Shown here one piece after another: positions 43,337-51,522 of a DNA stretch of 64,000 nucleotides (the first letter of the stretch is position 1; each line of letters opens with the position of its first letter). A program made the position numbers and the translations under genes. The stretch spans positions 62,001 through 126,000 of the forward strand of contig CALLMM010000010.1 in NCBI GenBank assembly GCA_938005745.1, read 5' to 3'. The DNA comes from an uncultured Chthonomonadales bacterium. Its GTDB lineage: Bacteria > Armatimonadota > Chthonomonadetes > Chthonomonadales > CAJBBX01. The notes below the pieces were generated by a model. That model was given only the letters and a program-made list of their open reading frames with translations, made no database searches and was not told the origin of the DNA.

Positions 43337-44311
43337 ATGCAGACCAACGTGTTAGACCGCGCGCGCGCCGTTCTGGAGCAGGAGGCGAAGGCGATCCGCG
43401 CGCTCTCAGACCGCCTGGACGATCGCTTTCTCCAGGCGGTGGATCGGCTCCTGCACTGCAAGGGGCGCGTCATCACGACCGGCGTGGGGAAAGCCGGAGC
43501 GATCGCCCGCAAGGCGGCCGCGACCCTCGCCTCCACCGGCACGCCTGCGCTCTACCTGCACCCGGCGGAGGGCGTGCACGGCGATCTCGGCGTGGTTACG
43601 GCGGACGACGTGGTGCTGGCGCTCTCCTACAGCGGCGAGAGCGACGAGGTGGTGCGCCTGCTGCCGACCATCGGACGGATCGGCGCCTGCATCGTGGCGA
43701 TGGTGGGCAACACCGGCTCCACGCTGGCGAACGCCGCACAGGTAACGCTGGAGGTCTCTGTGGAGGGCGAAGCCTGTCCGCTGGGACTGGCTCCGACCAC
43801 CAGCGCGATCGCCATGCTCGCGCTGTGCGATGCGCTGGCGATCTGCGTGATGGAGGAGCGGGGCTTCACAAAAGAGGATTTTGCGCTCTACCACCCGGCG
43901 GGCGCGCTCGGTCGTCGTCTGACTCTGCGCGTCGCCGATGTGATGCGTACCGGGGATCGGATGGTGGTCATCACCGGAGACACCCCGCTGCACGACACGC
44001 TCTTCAGCATCTCGAAGGCGCGCGCCGGATGCGCCTTTGTCGTGGATGCGGAGGGGAGGCTGGTCGGCATTGTGACAGACGGCGACATTCGCCGCGCGCT
44101 GCTGCGGGATGAGAACGCGCTTCGCCGCGCGACCCGGGACGCGATGACCCCCGATCCCCTCGCCATCGTGGGCAATCCGCTGGCGGCGGAGGCGCTGGCA
44201 ATCCTGGAGGACTCGCCCCGACAGCCGGGCGAGGCGCCGGTGGTGGACGCCGAAGGGCGACCCATCGGCTTGATTATGCTCAAAGACCTTCTGCGCGCCG
44301 GCATTGTGTAG
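43337..44311 (+). CDS. kdsD: D-arabinose 5-phosphate isomerase
   Basis: A 324-aa KdsD/KpsF enzyme that converts ribulose 5-phosphate to arabinose 5-phosphate for KDO synthesis. The SIS domain (about 35-190) has TTGVGKAGAIARKAAATLASTGTP and LSYSGESDEVVRLLP. The active-site HPAGALGRRL lies near residue 190, and two CBS domains fill the C-terminus. It starts on an almost leaderless mRNA. The next gene is kdsC, so the pair points to LPS with KDO and hence an outer membrane. Confidence 0.95.
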   Translation: MQTNVLDRARAVLEQEAKAIRALSDRLDDRFLQAVDRLLHCKGRVITTGVGKAGAIARKAAATLASTGTPALYLHPAEGVHGDLGVVTADDVVLALSYSGESDEVVRLLPTIGRIGACIVAMVGNTGSTLANAAQVTLEVSVEGEACPLGLAPTTSAIAMLALCDALAICVMEERGFTKEDFALYHPAGALGRRLTLRVADVMRTGDRMVVITGDTPLHDTLFSISKARAGCAFVVDAEGRLVGIVTDGDIRRALLRDENALRRATRDAMTPDPLAIVGNPLAAEALAILEDSPRQPGEAPVVDAEGRPIGLIMLKDLLRAGIV

Positions 44312-44359
44312 CGGCGCATCCTCTTCCGCGACGCACCTGGATGGAAACACGAAGACCCT

Positions 44360-44914
44360 ATGACCCAATCAACCAACACCCCGCCCCTTGCGGAGCGTCT
44401 CGCCGCAGTCCGCCTGCTGGCGATGGACGTGGACGGCGTGCTGACGGACGGCGGAATCTACTACACCGGCAGCGAACCGGAGACCAAACGTTTTTCGGTC
44501 GCGGACGGGCTGGGGCTGCAGCTGGCTGTTTACGGCGGTCTGATCGTCGCCATCATCTCCGGGCGCGTCAGCGAGGCGGTGGAGAGGCGCGCGAAGGAAC
44601 TGGGCATAACCCATCTCTATCAGGGCGTCGCCAATAAAGCCGCGCCGATGGCGGAACTGATGGCGTCCTACGGACTGGAGACGGCGCAGGTCGCCTACAT
44701 CGGCGACGACTGGAACGACCTGCCTGCCTTTTCGCTGGCAGGCATGAAGATCGTCCCTCCCAACGCCGTCAATGAGATCAAGGGGCTGGCGGACCTGATC
44801 ACGGAGCGCAGCGGCGGCGAGGGAGCCGTGCGCGAGGTCTGCGAGGTGATCCTCAAGACGCAGGGACGCTTTAATGACGCCCTGCAGCAGTATCTGGCAA
44901 AACTGCTGGGGTAG
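44360..44914 (+). CDS. kdsC: 3-deoxy-D-manno-octulosonate 8-phosphate phosphatase
   Basis: A 184-aa HAD phosphatase of the C0 class. Motif I is AMDVDGVLTDGGIYY, ISGR is motif II, VANKAAPMAEL carries the Lys of motif III and YIGDDWNDLPAF is motif IV. The absence of a cap domain and the length of 184 residues fit KdsC, which releases free KDO. It follows kdsD by 48 bases; kdsA and kdsB are elsewhere. Confidence 0.94.
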   Translation: MTQSTNTPPLAERLAAVRLLAMDVDGVLTDGGIYYTGSEPETKRFSVADGLGLQLAVYGGLIVAIISGRVSEAVERRAKELGITHLYQGVANKAAPMAELMASYGLETAQVAYIGDDWNDLPAFSLAGMKIVPPNAVNEIKGLADLITERSGGEGAVREVCEVILKTQGRFNDALQQYLAKLLG

Positions 44915-44971
44915 GCGGCAGTACGGGCGCCGCCGGAAACAGAGCGAATGAGCGAAGGAGCAGGAGCGGAG

Positions 44972-45763
44972 ATGGAGCGATTGAAAGACCGCGTCGCAGT
45001 GGTGACGGGCGCGGCGCAGGGACTGGGCGAGGCGATCGCCTATCGGATGGCGGCGGAGGGCTGCCGGGCGGTCGTCATCGCGGATATACGGCAGGAGCAG
45101 GCGCAGAAGACGGCGGACGCGATCGCTGAAAAGCACGGCTGTAAGACGCTGGCGCTGAAGGTGGATGTTACCCGCGAAGAGGACTGCGAGGCGATGGCGC
45201 AGGCGACGGAGGAGATGTTCGACGGGCTGGACATCCTCGTCGCCAACGCGGGCATTCTGATCGCCAACGACATCACCGAATTTCCCGCCGACGCCTGGCG
45301 CAGAGTGATGGACGTGAACCTGTTCGGCTACTTCCTGTCCGCCCGCGCCGCCGCCCGGATCATGGTTCCGCGCAAGCGCGGGGTCATCATTCAGATCAAC
45401 TCCAAATCGGGTAAGAAGGGCAGCTTCCGCAACTCCGCCTATGCCGCCAGCAAGTTCGGGGGCATTGGGCTGACGCAGTCCATCGCCCTCGATCTGGCTC
45501 CGCACGGCATCCGGGTCAACGCGGTCTGTCCCGGCAACCTGCTGGACGGGACGCTCTGGCAGGAGAGCCTCTACGAGCAGTATGCGCGCAATCAGGGGAT
45601 CACGGTGGAAGAGGTGCGGCGCAAGTACGAGTCGCAGGTTCCGCTCGGTCGCGGGTGCACCTACGAGGATGTCTGCAACGTGGTGACATTCCTTGCGTCG
45701 GATGAGGCGAGCTACATGACCGGGCAGGCGATCAACGTTACCGGCGGTCAGGAGATGCGCTGA
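44972..45763 (+). CDS. SDR-family dehydrogenase, sorbitol-6-phosphate dehydrogenase-like
   Basis: A 263-aa short-chain dehydrogenase. TGAAQGLGEAIA binds NAD(P), NAGILIAND is the NAG motif, and Ser-Tyr-Lys appears as INSKSGKKG...YAASKFG. The C-terminal part (NLLDGTLWQESLYEQYARN, VPLGRGCTYEDVCNVV, MTGQAINVTGGQ) resembles SrlD, which oxidises D-sorbitol 6-phosphate. I prefer ATG 44972 with AGGAG five bases upstream over ATG 44948. It lies behind kdsC by 57 bases; a link with KDO synthesis is not supported. Confidence 0.85.
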   Translation: MERLKDRVAVVTGAAQGLGEAIAYRMAAEGCRAVVIADIRQEQAQKTADAIAEKHGCKTLALKVDVTREEDCEAMAQATEEMFDGLDILVANAGILIANDITEFPADAWRRVMDVNLFGYFLSARAAARIMVPRKRGVIIQINSKSGKKGSFRNSAYAASKFGGIGLTQSIALDLAPHGIRVNAVCPGNLLDGTLWQESLYEQYARNQGITVEEVRRKYESQVPLGRGCTYEDVCNVVTFLASDEASYMTGQAINVTGGQEMR

Positions 45764-45783
45764 GAGGAGGGGGGCGAACGGGG

Positions 45784-46221
45784 ATGCGATCCGGTCTGTT
45801 TCGCGGGACGGCGCTGTGCGTGGCTCTGCTGATCTGCCTCTGCCTGCCGGCGTATGCCGGACAGAGCGAGGAGAAGAGAGACCCGATTGACATATGGCTG
45901 GAGAAGGCGATGGAGAAGGACAGCTCCACGCATGGGATGCGCGCCGCCATTCGCGAAGCCGCACGGAAGTGGGACGCGGAGATGAACCGGGTCTACGGTC
46001 GGCTGATGAAACGGCTGAAAGGTCCGAAACGCGACGCGCTCCACAAGGCGCAGCGCGCCTGGCTGAAGTTTCGCGACGCGGAGACTGCCGCCTCCTTCGA
46101 GATCATCGGCAGGCAGGAGGGAACCATGTGGCTCCTTGTCAGCGAGGGGCACTGCCTGGAGATCGTCAAGCGGCGCACCCTTCAGCTGCGCGGATATGAG
46201 AGCGATCTGGACAACGGCTAG
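45784..46221 (+). CDS. LprI/DUF1311-like secreted protein
   Basis: A 145-aa exported protein. A signal peptide (about 1-25) is followed by the DUF1311/LprI N-terminal pattern: MNRVYGRLMKRLKGPKRDALHKAQRAWLKFRDAE near 72-105 and a conserved Cys in SEGHCLEIV. In Mycobacterium LprI inhibits lysozyme. It is likely periplasmic, 20 bases after the SDR gene. Activity against lysozyme is inferred from the family only. Confidence 0.8.
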   Translation: MRSGLFRGTALCVALLICLCLPAYAGQSEEKRDPIDIWLEKAMEKDSSTHGMRAAIREAARKWDAEMNRVYGRLMKRLKGPKRDALHKAQRAWLKFRDAETAASFEIIGRQEGTMWLLVSEGHCLEIVKRRTLQLRGYESDLDNG

Positions 46222-46325
46222 CCGGCTGTGCGCCCGCTTCCCGTTCCACCCGTCTTTTCCCCGGAGGCAGGAATAGCCGCCCCTCCCGCCACAATAGAAC
46301 GCAGCAGATCCGCAGGGAGCAGGCA

Positions 46326-47231
46326 ATGCCGTCGGAAGAGTTGAGGAAACGGCTGGAAGCCCTGAACGGGGGACCGCTTGTCCATCGTCCCCCGGAGGAG
46401 GCGCGTCCGCCGGAGACGACCGGACGCGGGCGCAGAGACGGCGGCAGCGCCGCAAGCGCGGCAGCCTCGCAGCGCGCCCCGCACGCGGCGACCGATCCTC
46501 CGGTCGCTCTCCCCGTCTCCTCTCATCTGGAAGCCTGCCTGCCGGGAGCCGTGCGGATTGCGCCCGGAGGCGGGCTGTTCTACTATGTGCAGCGGCGGGT
46601 CGGCGATCATGCGCCCTGGGCAGAAAATCTGAGCGGGCAGATCGGCTCCGCCCTGCAGAGCGACGCGCTCGCCGCCTGTCTGCGCCGTTCCACCGGCTTC
46701 GCGCCGAACCGCACGCTGTTTCTCGATCTGGAGACGCAGGGGCTGCATAACGCGCCCCTGTTTCTGATCGGGCTGCTGCGGGTGGAGGCGGAGGGCGCGC
46801 TCTGGTGTCATCAACTGCTGGCGCGCTCCGACGAGGAGGAGGCGAGCGTGGTGGAGGCGTTCTGCGAGATGCTGCGCGAGACCCGCCTGGTGGTTACCTT
46901 CAACGGCAGCGGCTTCGACCTGCCGATGCTGCGCGCCCGCGCCGCCGCGCACGGCATTCCGCTTCCCCGCATCGCCGCCCATCTGGATCTGCTGCTGGAG
47001 GCGCGGAGCCGCTATCGCCGCCATCTGCCCGACTGCAAGCTGCAGACTCTGGAGCGATCTCTCTGCGGACGGGCGCGCGCCGACGACATTCCCGGCGCTG
47101 AGATACCCCCCGCCTACCGGGAGTTCGTCCGCACCGGCGACGCCTCCCGTCTCGCCGACATCCTGCGCCACAACCTGCTGGACCTCGCCACCACCGCCGA
47201 ACTGCTGGCGCGCTTCTGGGGAGAGGTCTGA
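46326..47231 (+). CDS. YprB-like RNase H-fold exonuclease
   Basis: A 301-aa protein with a disordered N-terminus (1-60), then a DEDD-type exonuclease fold: LFLDLETQGLHNAP (Asp and Glu of motif I), VVTFNGSGFDLPML (motif II), ARIAAHLDLL-type helix, and ILRHNLLDLATTAELL (motif III). This is the YprB/DUF4188 group. It would digest nucleic acid 3' ends, but its substrate is not known. It lies 104 bases downstream of the LprI-like gene on the same strand. Confidence 0.82.
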   Translation: MPSEELRKRLEALNGGPLVHRPPEEARPPETTGRGRRDGGSAASAAASQRAPHAATDPPVALPVSSHLEACLPGAVRIAPGGGLFYYVQRRVGDHAPWAENLSGQIGSALQSDALAACLRRSTGFAPNRTLFLDLETQGLHNAPLFLIGLLRVEAEGALWCHQLLARSDEEEASVVEAFCEMLRETRLVVTFNGSGFDLPMLRARAAAHGIPLPRIAAHLDLLLEARSRYRRHLPDCKLQTLERSLCGRARADDIPGAEIPPAYREFVRTGDASRLADILRHNLLDLATTAELLARFWGEV

Positions 47232-47281
47232 TCCGGCGGACCACCCCCTGCGGAGGTGGGGCTGCCGGACCCGTCTTCCAT

Positions 47282-48634
47282 TCAGTCGTTGCCCTTGATG
47301 CTGGCGATGGGCGTCAGCACGTAGGCGACTCGCGCCAGTCCCGCCCCGACCACCGAGGCGATCACATCCTCCGCCGGCTTATAGCAGCCGGGACTCTCGT
47401 CAATCGGCACGTTGCCGCCCGCATTGACCATCACGTTCAGCGTTGCCATCTGTCTGTTCACGTACGACTGCGTGAACTGCTGTTTGGCGGCGCTGCGCGA
47501 CATGCGCCGCCCGCACCCGTGATTGACCGAGTAGAGGCTGCGCTCCGCGCCCGGCTCCGCGTAGAGGATATAGCTCTTGTCGCCCATCGAGCCGGGGATC
47601 AGGATCGGATGCCCGGTCTCGTACCAGCGGGTTCCCTTCAGCATCGGATGTCCCGCCGGGAAGGCGCGGGTCGCGCCCTTGCGATGCACCCAGAACTTTC
47701 CGCCCAGCGCGGGAACCTCCTCCTCCTGCACCAGGTTATGACTGATCTCATAGACCAGTTCCGGCTCGCTGCCGAACACCTTGCGAAACGCTCTGCCGAC
47801 GCCCTCCCAGATCAGCAGGCGGTTGGCGATGGCGAAGTTCGCCCCCGCCGCCACCGCGTTCTTGTATTCAAACCAGAGCGGGCTGTCCGGCGAGAAGTAG
47901 GTCGCCTCCGCGCCACCCGCCAGCCGGATGCCCTTCTGACGCAGGTACTCCTTGCCGCGCTGGATATACTCGGTCGCCATGCCGTGCCCGAAGCCCCGCG
48001 AGCCGGTGTGCACCATCACCCACAGATGCTCCTCCTGGTCGTACTGCAGCTCGATAAAGTGGTTGCCGCCGCCGAGGCTGCGAAGCTGATGGATGCCGCG
48101 CGATTTCGGTTTCGCCGGGATCTTCCAGCGGTCATCTACCGGAATGAAGTCGCGCTCGGAGGCGTTTCCCCGCTCATAGCCCAGCGCCTCCGCGCCGAAA
48201 CGGACGATCTCCTCGAACTTCTTTTCGTCCACCGGATACTTGCCGCCCTCGCCCACTCCGAGCGCAACCCGATCCATCACCTCTTCGGAGAAGCGGCGGC
48301 GCAGGCGGTCGTCGAGTCCCTTGCCCTTGTCCACGTCGGAACGAAACGCCATCATGCCGCAACCAATATCGTAGCCGACCGGAGCCTGGCACAGCGTCTG
48401 CTCCGTCGCGATGACGCAGCCGACCGGAACCACATAGCCGGTATGCGCGTCCGGGGTGATCACCACATCCCGCACGTCCGGAAACTCGGTGGCGTTCTTG
48501 ATCTGCTGAAAGAGCGCCTCCTCCGCCTCGGCAAACAGCGTCTCGTTCATAAAGATGCGCACCGGAATGCGAACGCCCTCCTCCAGCAGATAGCACCCCC
48601 CTCCGATGGGGCGACAGAGACTTTTCAGATTCAC
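47282..48634 (-). CDS. rtcB: RNA-splicing ligase RtcB
   Basis: A 450-aa RtcB ligase that seals RNA 2',3'-cyclic phosphate or 3'-phosphate ends to 5'-OH using GTP and Mn2+. Metal ligands lie in GYDIGCGMMAFR and in GGGNHFIEL; MVHTGSRGFGH is conserved, and the guanylated His lies in VNHGCGRRMSR. The frame is open to 48685, but GTG 48634, six bases after GGGAGA, is the family start. There is no archease gene nearby. Length is short of the usual 475-480. It has a 300-base upstream region with hairpins. Confidence 0.93.
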   Translation of the reverse strand: MNLKSLCRPIGGGCYLLEEGVRIPVRIFMNETLFAEAEEALFQQIKNATEFPDVRDVVITPDAHTGYVVPVGCVIATEQTLCQAPVGYDIGCGMMAFRSDVDKGKGLDDRLRRRFSEEVMDRVALGVGEGGKYPVDEKKFEEIVRFGAEALGYERGNASERDFIPVDDRWKIPAKPKSRGIHQLRSLGGGNHFIELQYDQEEHLWVMVHTGSRGFGHGMATEYIQRGKEYLRQKGIRLAGGAEATYFSPDSPLWFEYKNAVAAGANFAIANRLLIWEGVGRAFRKVFGSEPELVYEISHNLVQEEEVPALGGKFWVHRKGATRAFPAGHPMLKGTRWYETGHPILIPGSMGDKSYILYAEPGAERSLYSVNHGCGRRMSRSAAKQQFTQSYVNRQMATLNVMVNAGGNVPIDESPGCYKPAEDVIASVVGAGLARVAYVLTPIASIKGND

Positions 48635-48957
48635 GGTTTTCTCCCTGCGTCGGTTGCAGACGCAATAACGGCGGCTTCCCGGCATCCGGGAGCCGCCGCT
48701 TCTGCACGGTGGGTATTGAAACGAATCACGGCAGACAGGCGCGGTCTCCCTCTCGCAGCGGACGCGGGCGACCCCGGCGCATCTTTCGACCGGGCTGCTG
48801 CGCCCAGATCGAGACTGCGCCGCCTGTGCAGAGGATCCGAGGATAGCTGCGTCGCCTGCAGAAGAGTTTCACGTTTCCGCTCTTTCATCCCGATGACTTT
48901 CGGCGCTGTTATATCACAGGGCGGATGAAAATGCAAGGGACTGCTGCCGCGGGAGGG
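48635..48957 (-). other. Long structured leader or intergenic region upstream of rtcB
   Basis: Between rtcB and the DinB-like gene are 323 bases with no convincing gene. A TATAAC -10-like box lies near 48913-48918 on the minus strand, so the leader could be about 270 bases. It has an imperfect 12-13-bp hairpin at 48670-48697 and several GC-rich complementary stretches near 48740-48850. I compared it by eye with GEMM, SAM, SAH and cobalamin consensus blocks and could not match any. Confidence 0.4.
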
Positions 48958-49434
48958 TCATCGGGATCTGTCGCCATAGAGCGTCTGGATATAGTTCACC
49001 TGCCCCTCGTGGTAGACCGTATTCCAGTAGAAGAAGTCGGCCAACTCCGCCCAGCTTACAGGCTGATGGGTGAGGGGATGGGTCAGCGCCGCTCCCCACT
49101 GACCGGCGGGAAATCCGGCGACCGCCTGCGCCAGCGCGTTGGACGCCTCCAACAGCCAAAACAGCGCGTCGCGGTTGCAGCGCGCCTGTATCTGCTGCTC
49201 ATAGTCCGCCCGATCGAAGGGAACAAGCGCGTGGCTGCGGAAGATCGCCGCCCCCCACTGATTCAGATAGGCGCACTCGCACACCTGCTCCAGCGCGGAG
49301 CGTCCGGCATGACCCTCCGGATCCGGCTTCCACAGCAGCCGTTCATCGGGCATCCGCTCGCACGCCGCGTGCAGCGCGTCTGCAGCATTTCGCAGACGCA
49401 TGGCGAGAAACTGGGATATGTTCAGATCAGCCAT
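48958..49434 (-). CDS. DinB/DUF664-family protein
   Basis: A 158-aa four-helix-bundle protein of the DinB group. Helix 1 reads LRNAADALHAACERMPDERLLWKPDPEG, AGRSALEQVCECAYLN carries the first conserved metal-type His/Cys region (here Glu and Cys), and DFFYWNTVYHEGQVNYI carries the second His pair (Tyr-His). Members bind a metal and some act as thiol-transferases. ATG 49434 has GAGGAG five bases upstream. Transcribed from a divergent promoter region shared with xdhC. Confidence 0.82.
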   Translation of the reverse strand: MADLNISQFLAMRLRNAADALHAACERMPDERLLWKPDPEGHAGRSALEQVCECAYLNQWGAAIFRSHALVPFDRADYEQQIQARCNRDALFWLLEASNALAQAVAGFPAGQWGAALTHPLTHQPVSWAELADFFYWNTVYHEGQVNYIQTLYGDRSR

Positions 49435-49491
49435 GATGACTCCTCGCATCCGGTTACGGGATCGAAGCGATCCGATAGATGATGATGGGGC

Positions 49492-49520
49492 AGTATACTA
49501 CGTTCTATCGGTCAGGACAA
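49492..49520 (-). promoter_or_regulatory. Promoter of the DinB-like gene
   Basis: TTGTCC (49520-49515), 17 bases, TATACT (49497-49492) on the minus strand, about 50 bases upstream of the start codon. Confidence 0.6.
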
Positions 49521-49689
49521 GAGGCGTTTCCGGATCTCTGCTGCATACGCGCTTTTCTCCAGCTCTCTTTCCAGCAGGAAACGGCAGCGGCGTATCGGAA
49601 TCGTATACGGTAATAGCGGCGGCGCAGGATCCGCCCGGAGCCTCCGACCGCCCCTCTCCTCGGAGAACGCTCGATAAAGGGTACTACAG

Positions 49690-50799
49690 ATGACGCTGAT
49701 CTACGAACGTCTGACGGAACTGCTGGCGCAGGGACGCTCCTGCGCGCTGGCGACGCTGGTCGCCACCTCCGGCTCCAGCCCCCAGAACGCCGGGGCGAAG
49801 ATGCTCTTTCTGCCCAATGGTCAGATTATCGGGACCATCGGCGGCGGATGCATGGAGGCGGAGGCGCGGCGAATCGGGCTGGAGTGTCTGCGAAAGAGGA
49901 CCACAAAGCTATTTGACCTGCGGCTGGACGACGATTTCGGCTGGGACGACGGCTTGATCTGCGGAGGCAGCGTCCGGATCTTTATCAATCCGTACCCCGA
50001 ACGCTCCGCGCCGGTCTACCGCGCGGCGGTAGATGCCGCCGCCCGGCGGGAGAAGGTCGTCCTCTGTACCGTCCTGCAGGGCGAGACGCCCCCGGCGGGA
50101 ACCGCGCTGCTGCTCGATACGGAGGGACGGGTTCTGACGAAGCCGGAGACGCTGGAGCGAGAGCCGGAGCGCGCGGCGCTGCGCGCGGCGGTTGCTGAGA
50201 CGCTGGAGAGCGGACGCGAGAGGGTGGTCGCGCTCCCGGAGGGCGTTTCGGTCTACCTGGAGCCGATCTTGCCCCGTCCGACGCTGGTGATTGCGGGCGC
50301 GGGACATATCGGCGCGGCGGTCGGGCAGATCGGCGCACTGTGCGGCTTTGAGGTGGTGATCGTGGACGACCGCCCGGATCTGTGCAACCCGCAGCGTCTG
50401 CCGTTCGTAGATAGAGCGGTCGTGGAAGAGATTCCGCGTTTCGTGCGCGAGTTCCCCATCACCGAGGATACCTACATTGTGATTGTAACTCGCGGTCACC
50501 GGCACGACGCCCAGGTGCTGCGCGAGTGCATTCACTCCCGCGCGAAGTATATTGGCATGATCGGCTCGAAGCGCAAGATCACCGTCATCTATGAGGAGAT
50601 GCTGCGCGAGGGGCTGGCGACGAAGGAGGCGCTGCGCCGGGTTCACTCTCCGATGGGGCTTGCGCTGGGAGACCGGGAGGTGGGCGAGATCGCCGTCTCG
50701 ATTGCGGCGGAACTGGTGGCGGTGCGCCGGGGCGCGGATCTGAACGCAATACGCTCCATGCAGTATCTGCCTCCGTTCATCCGGGAGGAGCAGGAGTAG
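49690..50799 (+). CDS. XdhC/CoxF-family molybdenum enzyme accessory protein
   Basis: A 369-aa XdhC-like protein. The N-terminal XdhC_CoxI domain has SCALATLVATSGSSPQNAG, IGTIGGGCMEAE and LICGGSVRIFINP; the Rossmann domain has VIAGAGHIGAAVGQIG and RGHRHDAQVL, IGMIGSKRK. XdhC binds molybdenum cofactor and inserts it in xanthine dehydrogenase. No molybdenum hydroxylase is in the window, so its client is unknown. It has two tandem domains in one chain, as is usual in Firmicutes-type members. Confidence 0.88.
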   Translation: MTLIYERLTELLAQGRSCALATLVATSGSSPQNAGAKMLFLPNGQIIGTIGGGCMEAEARRIGLECLRKRTTKLFDLRLDDDFGWDDGLICGGSVRIFINPYPERSAPVYRAAVDAAARREKVVLCTVLQGETPPAGTALLLDTEGRVLTKPETLEREPERAALRAAVAETLESGRERVVALPEGVSVYLEPILPRPTLVIAGAGHIGAAVGQIGALCGFEVVIVDDRPDLCNPQRLPFVDRAVVEEIPRFVREFPITEDTYIVIVTRGHRHDAQVLRECIHSRAKYIGMIGSKRKITVIYEEMLREGLATKEALRRVHSPMGLALGDREVGEIAVSIAAELVAVRRGADLNAIRSMQYLPPFIREEQE

Positions 50800-50803
50800 A
50801 GAG

Positions 50804-51520
50804 ATGCGTGTGGAGGATGGCAGCGGCGAGACGCTGCATCTGCACGATACGCTGATCGCGGCGACGCACAACATCATCGTGGAAGGCTTCCTGCAGGAGA
50901 TCTCGCCCCGCGCCGTTACCCGCATCGCTGAAAACATCTACGCCCAGACGGAGAGTCTGCAGGCGGAGGTGCTGCGGGTTCGCAACCCGCAGATCGCCTG
51001 CGCGAAGGGCTGCGCCTGGTGCTGCACCTCCTACGTCAGCGTGACTACGCTCGAAGTGGTCTTCCTGACCGCCTTCATCCGGGCGAACCTCTCCCCGGAG
51101 GAGGTCGAGACGCTGAAGGAGCGAACCGCGCAGTCGGCAGAACGGCGGCGCGGACTCGACTCGAACGCGCAGGAGGCGCTGCGTCTCTTCTGCCCGCTTC
51201 TGAAGCAGAACGGCTGCTCCGTCTATGCGGCGCGCCCGCTGATGTGTCGGGGATGGACCTCGAAAGACGCGGATATCTGCCGGATGAATGTCGAACAGCC
51301 CGGCGAGACGCCGATCCCGGTTCCCTACTACCGGCTCTTCAAAGAGATCGCCGCCAGCGTGCGCGTCGGAGTGCAGAGCGGGATAGATCAGACGCCCCTG
51401 CAGAACGACGATCTGGAACTGGTCTCCGCGCTGAACGTCGCGCTGAACACGCGCGACATTGTGGAACGCTGGCTCGCGGGGGAGCAGGTCTTTCCGGACG
51501 AAATCATTATAAAGGAGTAG
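50804..51520 (+). CDS. YkgJ-like cysteine-cluster protein
   Basis: A 238-aa protein with the YkgJ pattern: CAKGCAWCCTSY near residues 67-78, then RLFCPLLKQNGCSVYAARPLMCRGW near 130-150 and a late ICRMN. The Cys residues probably hold an iron-sulfur cluster or zinc. It starts four bases after the xdhC stop and precedes the S9 peptidase by two bases, so the three form one operon. Specific role unknown. Confidence 0.82.
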   Translation: MRVEDGSGETLHLHDTLIAATHNIIVEGFLQEISPRAVTRIAENIYAQTESLQAEVLRVRNPQIACAKGCAWCCTSYVSVTTLEVVFLTAFIRANLSPEEVETLKERTAQSAERRRGLDSNAQEALRLFCPLLKQNGCSVYAARPLMCRGWTSKDADICRMNVEQPGETPIPVPYYRLFKEIAASVRVGVQSGIDQTPLQNDDLELVSALNVALNTRDIVERWLAGEQVFPDEIIIKE

Positions 51521-51522
51521 CT

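Noticed and set aside
48670-48940. Known riboswitch class upstream of rtcB
   Set aside because: Some GACGCAG-like and GC-rich stretches resembled GEMM or cobalamin elements, but the conserved cores are absent.
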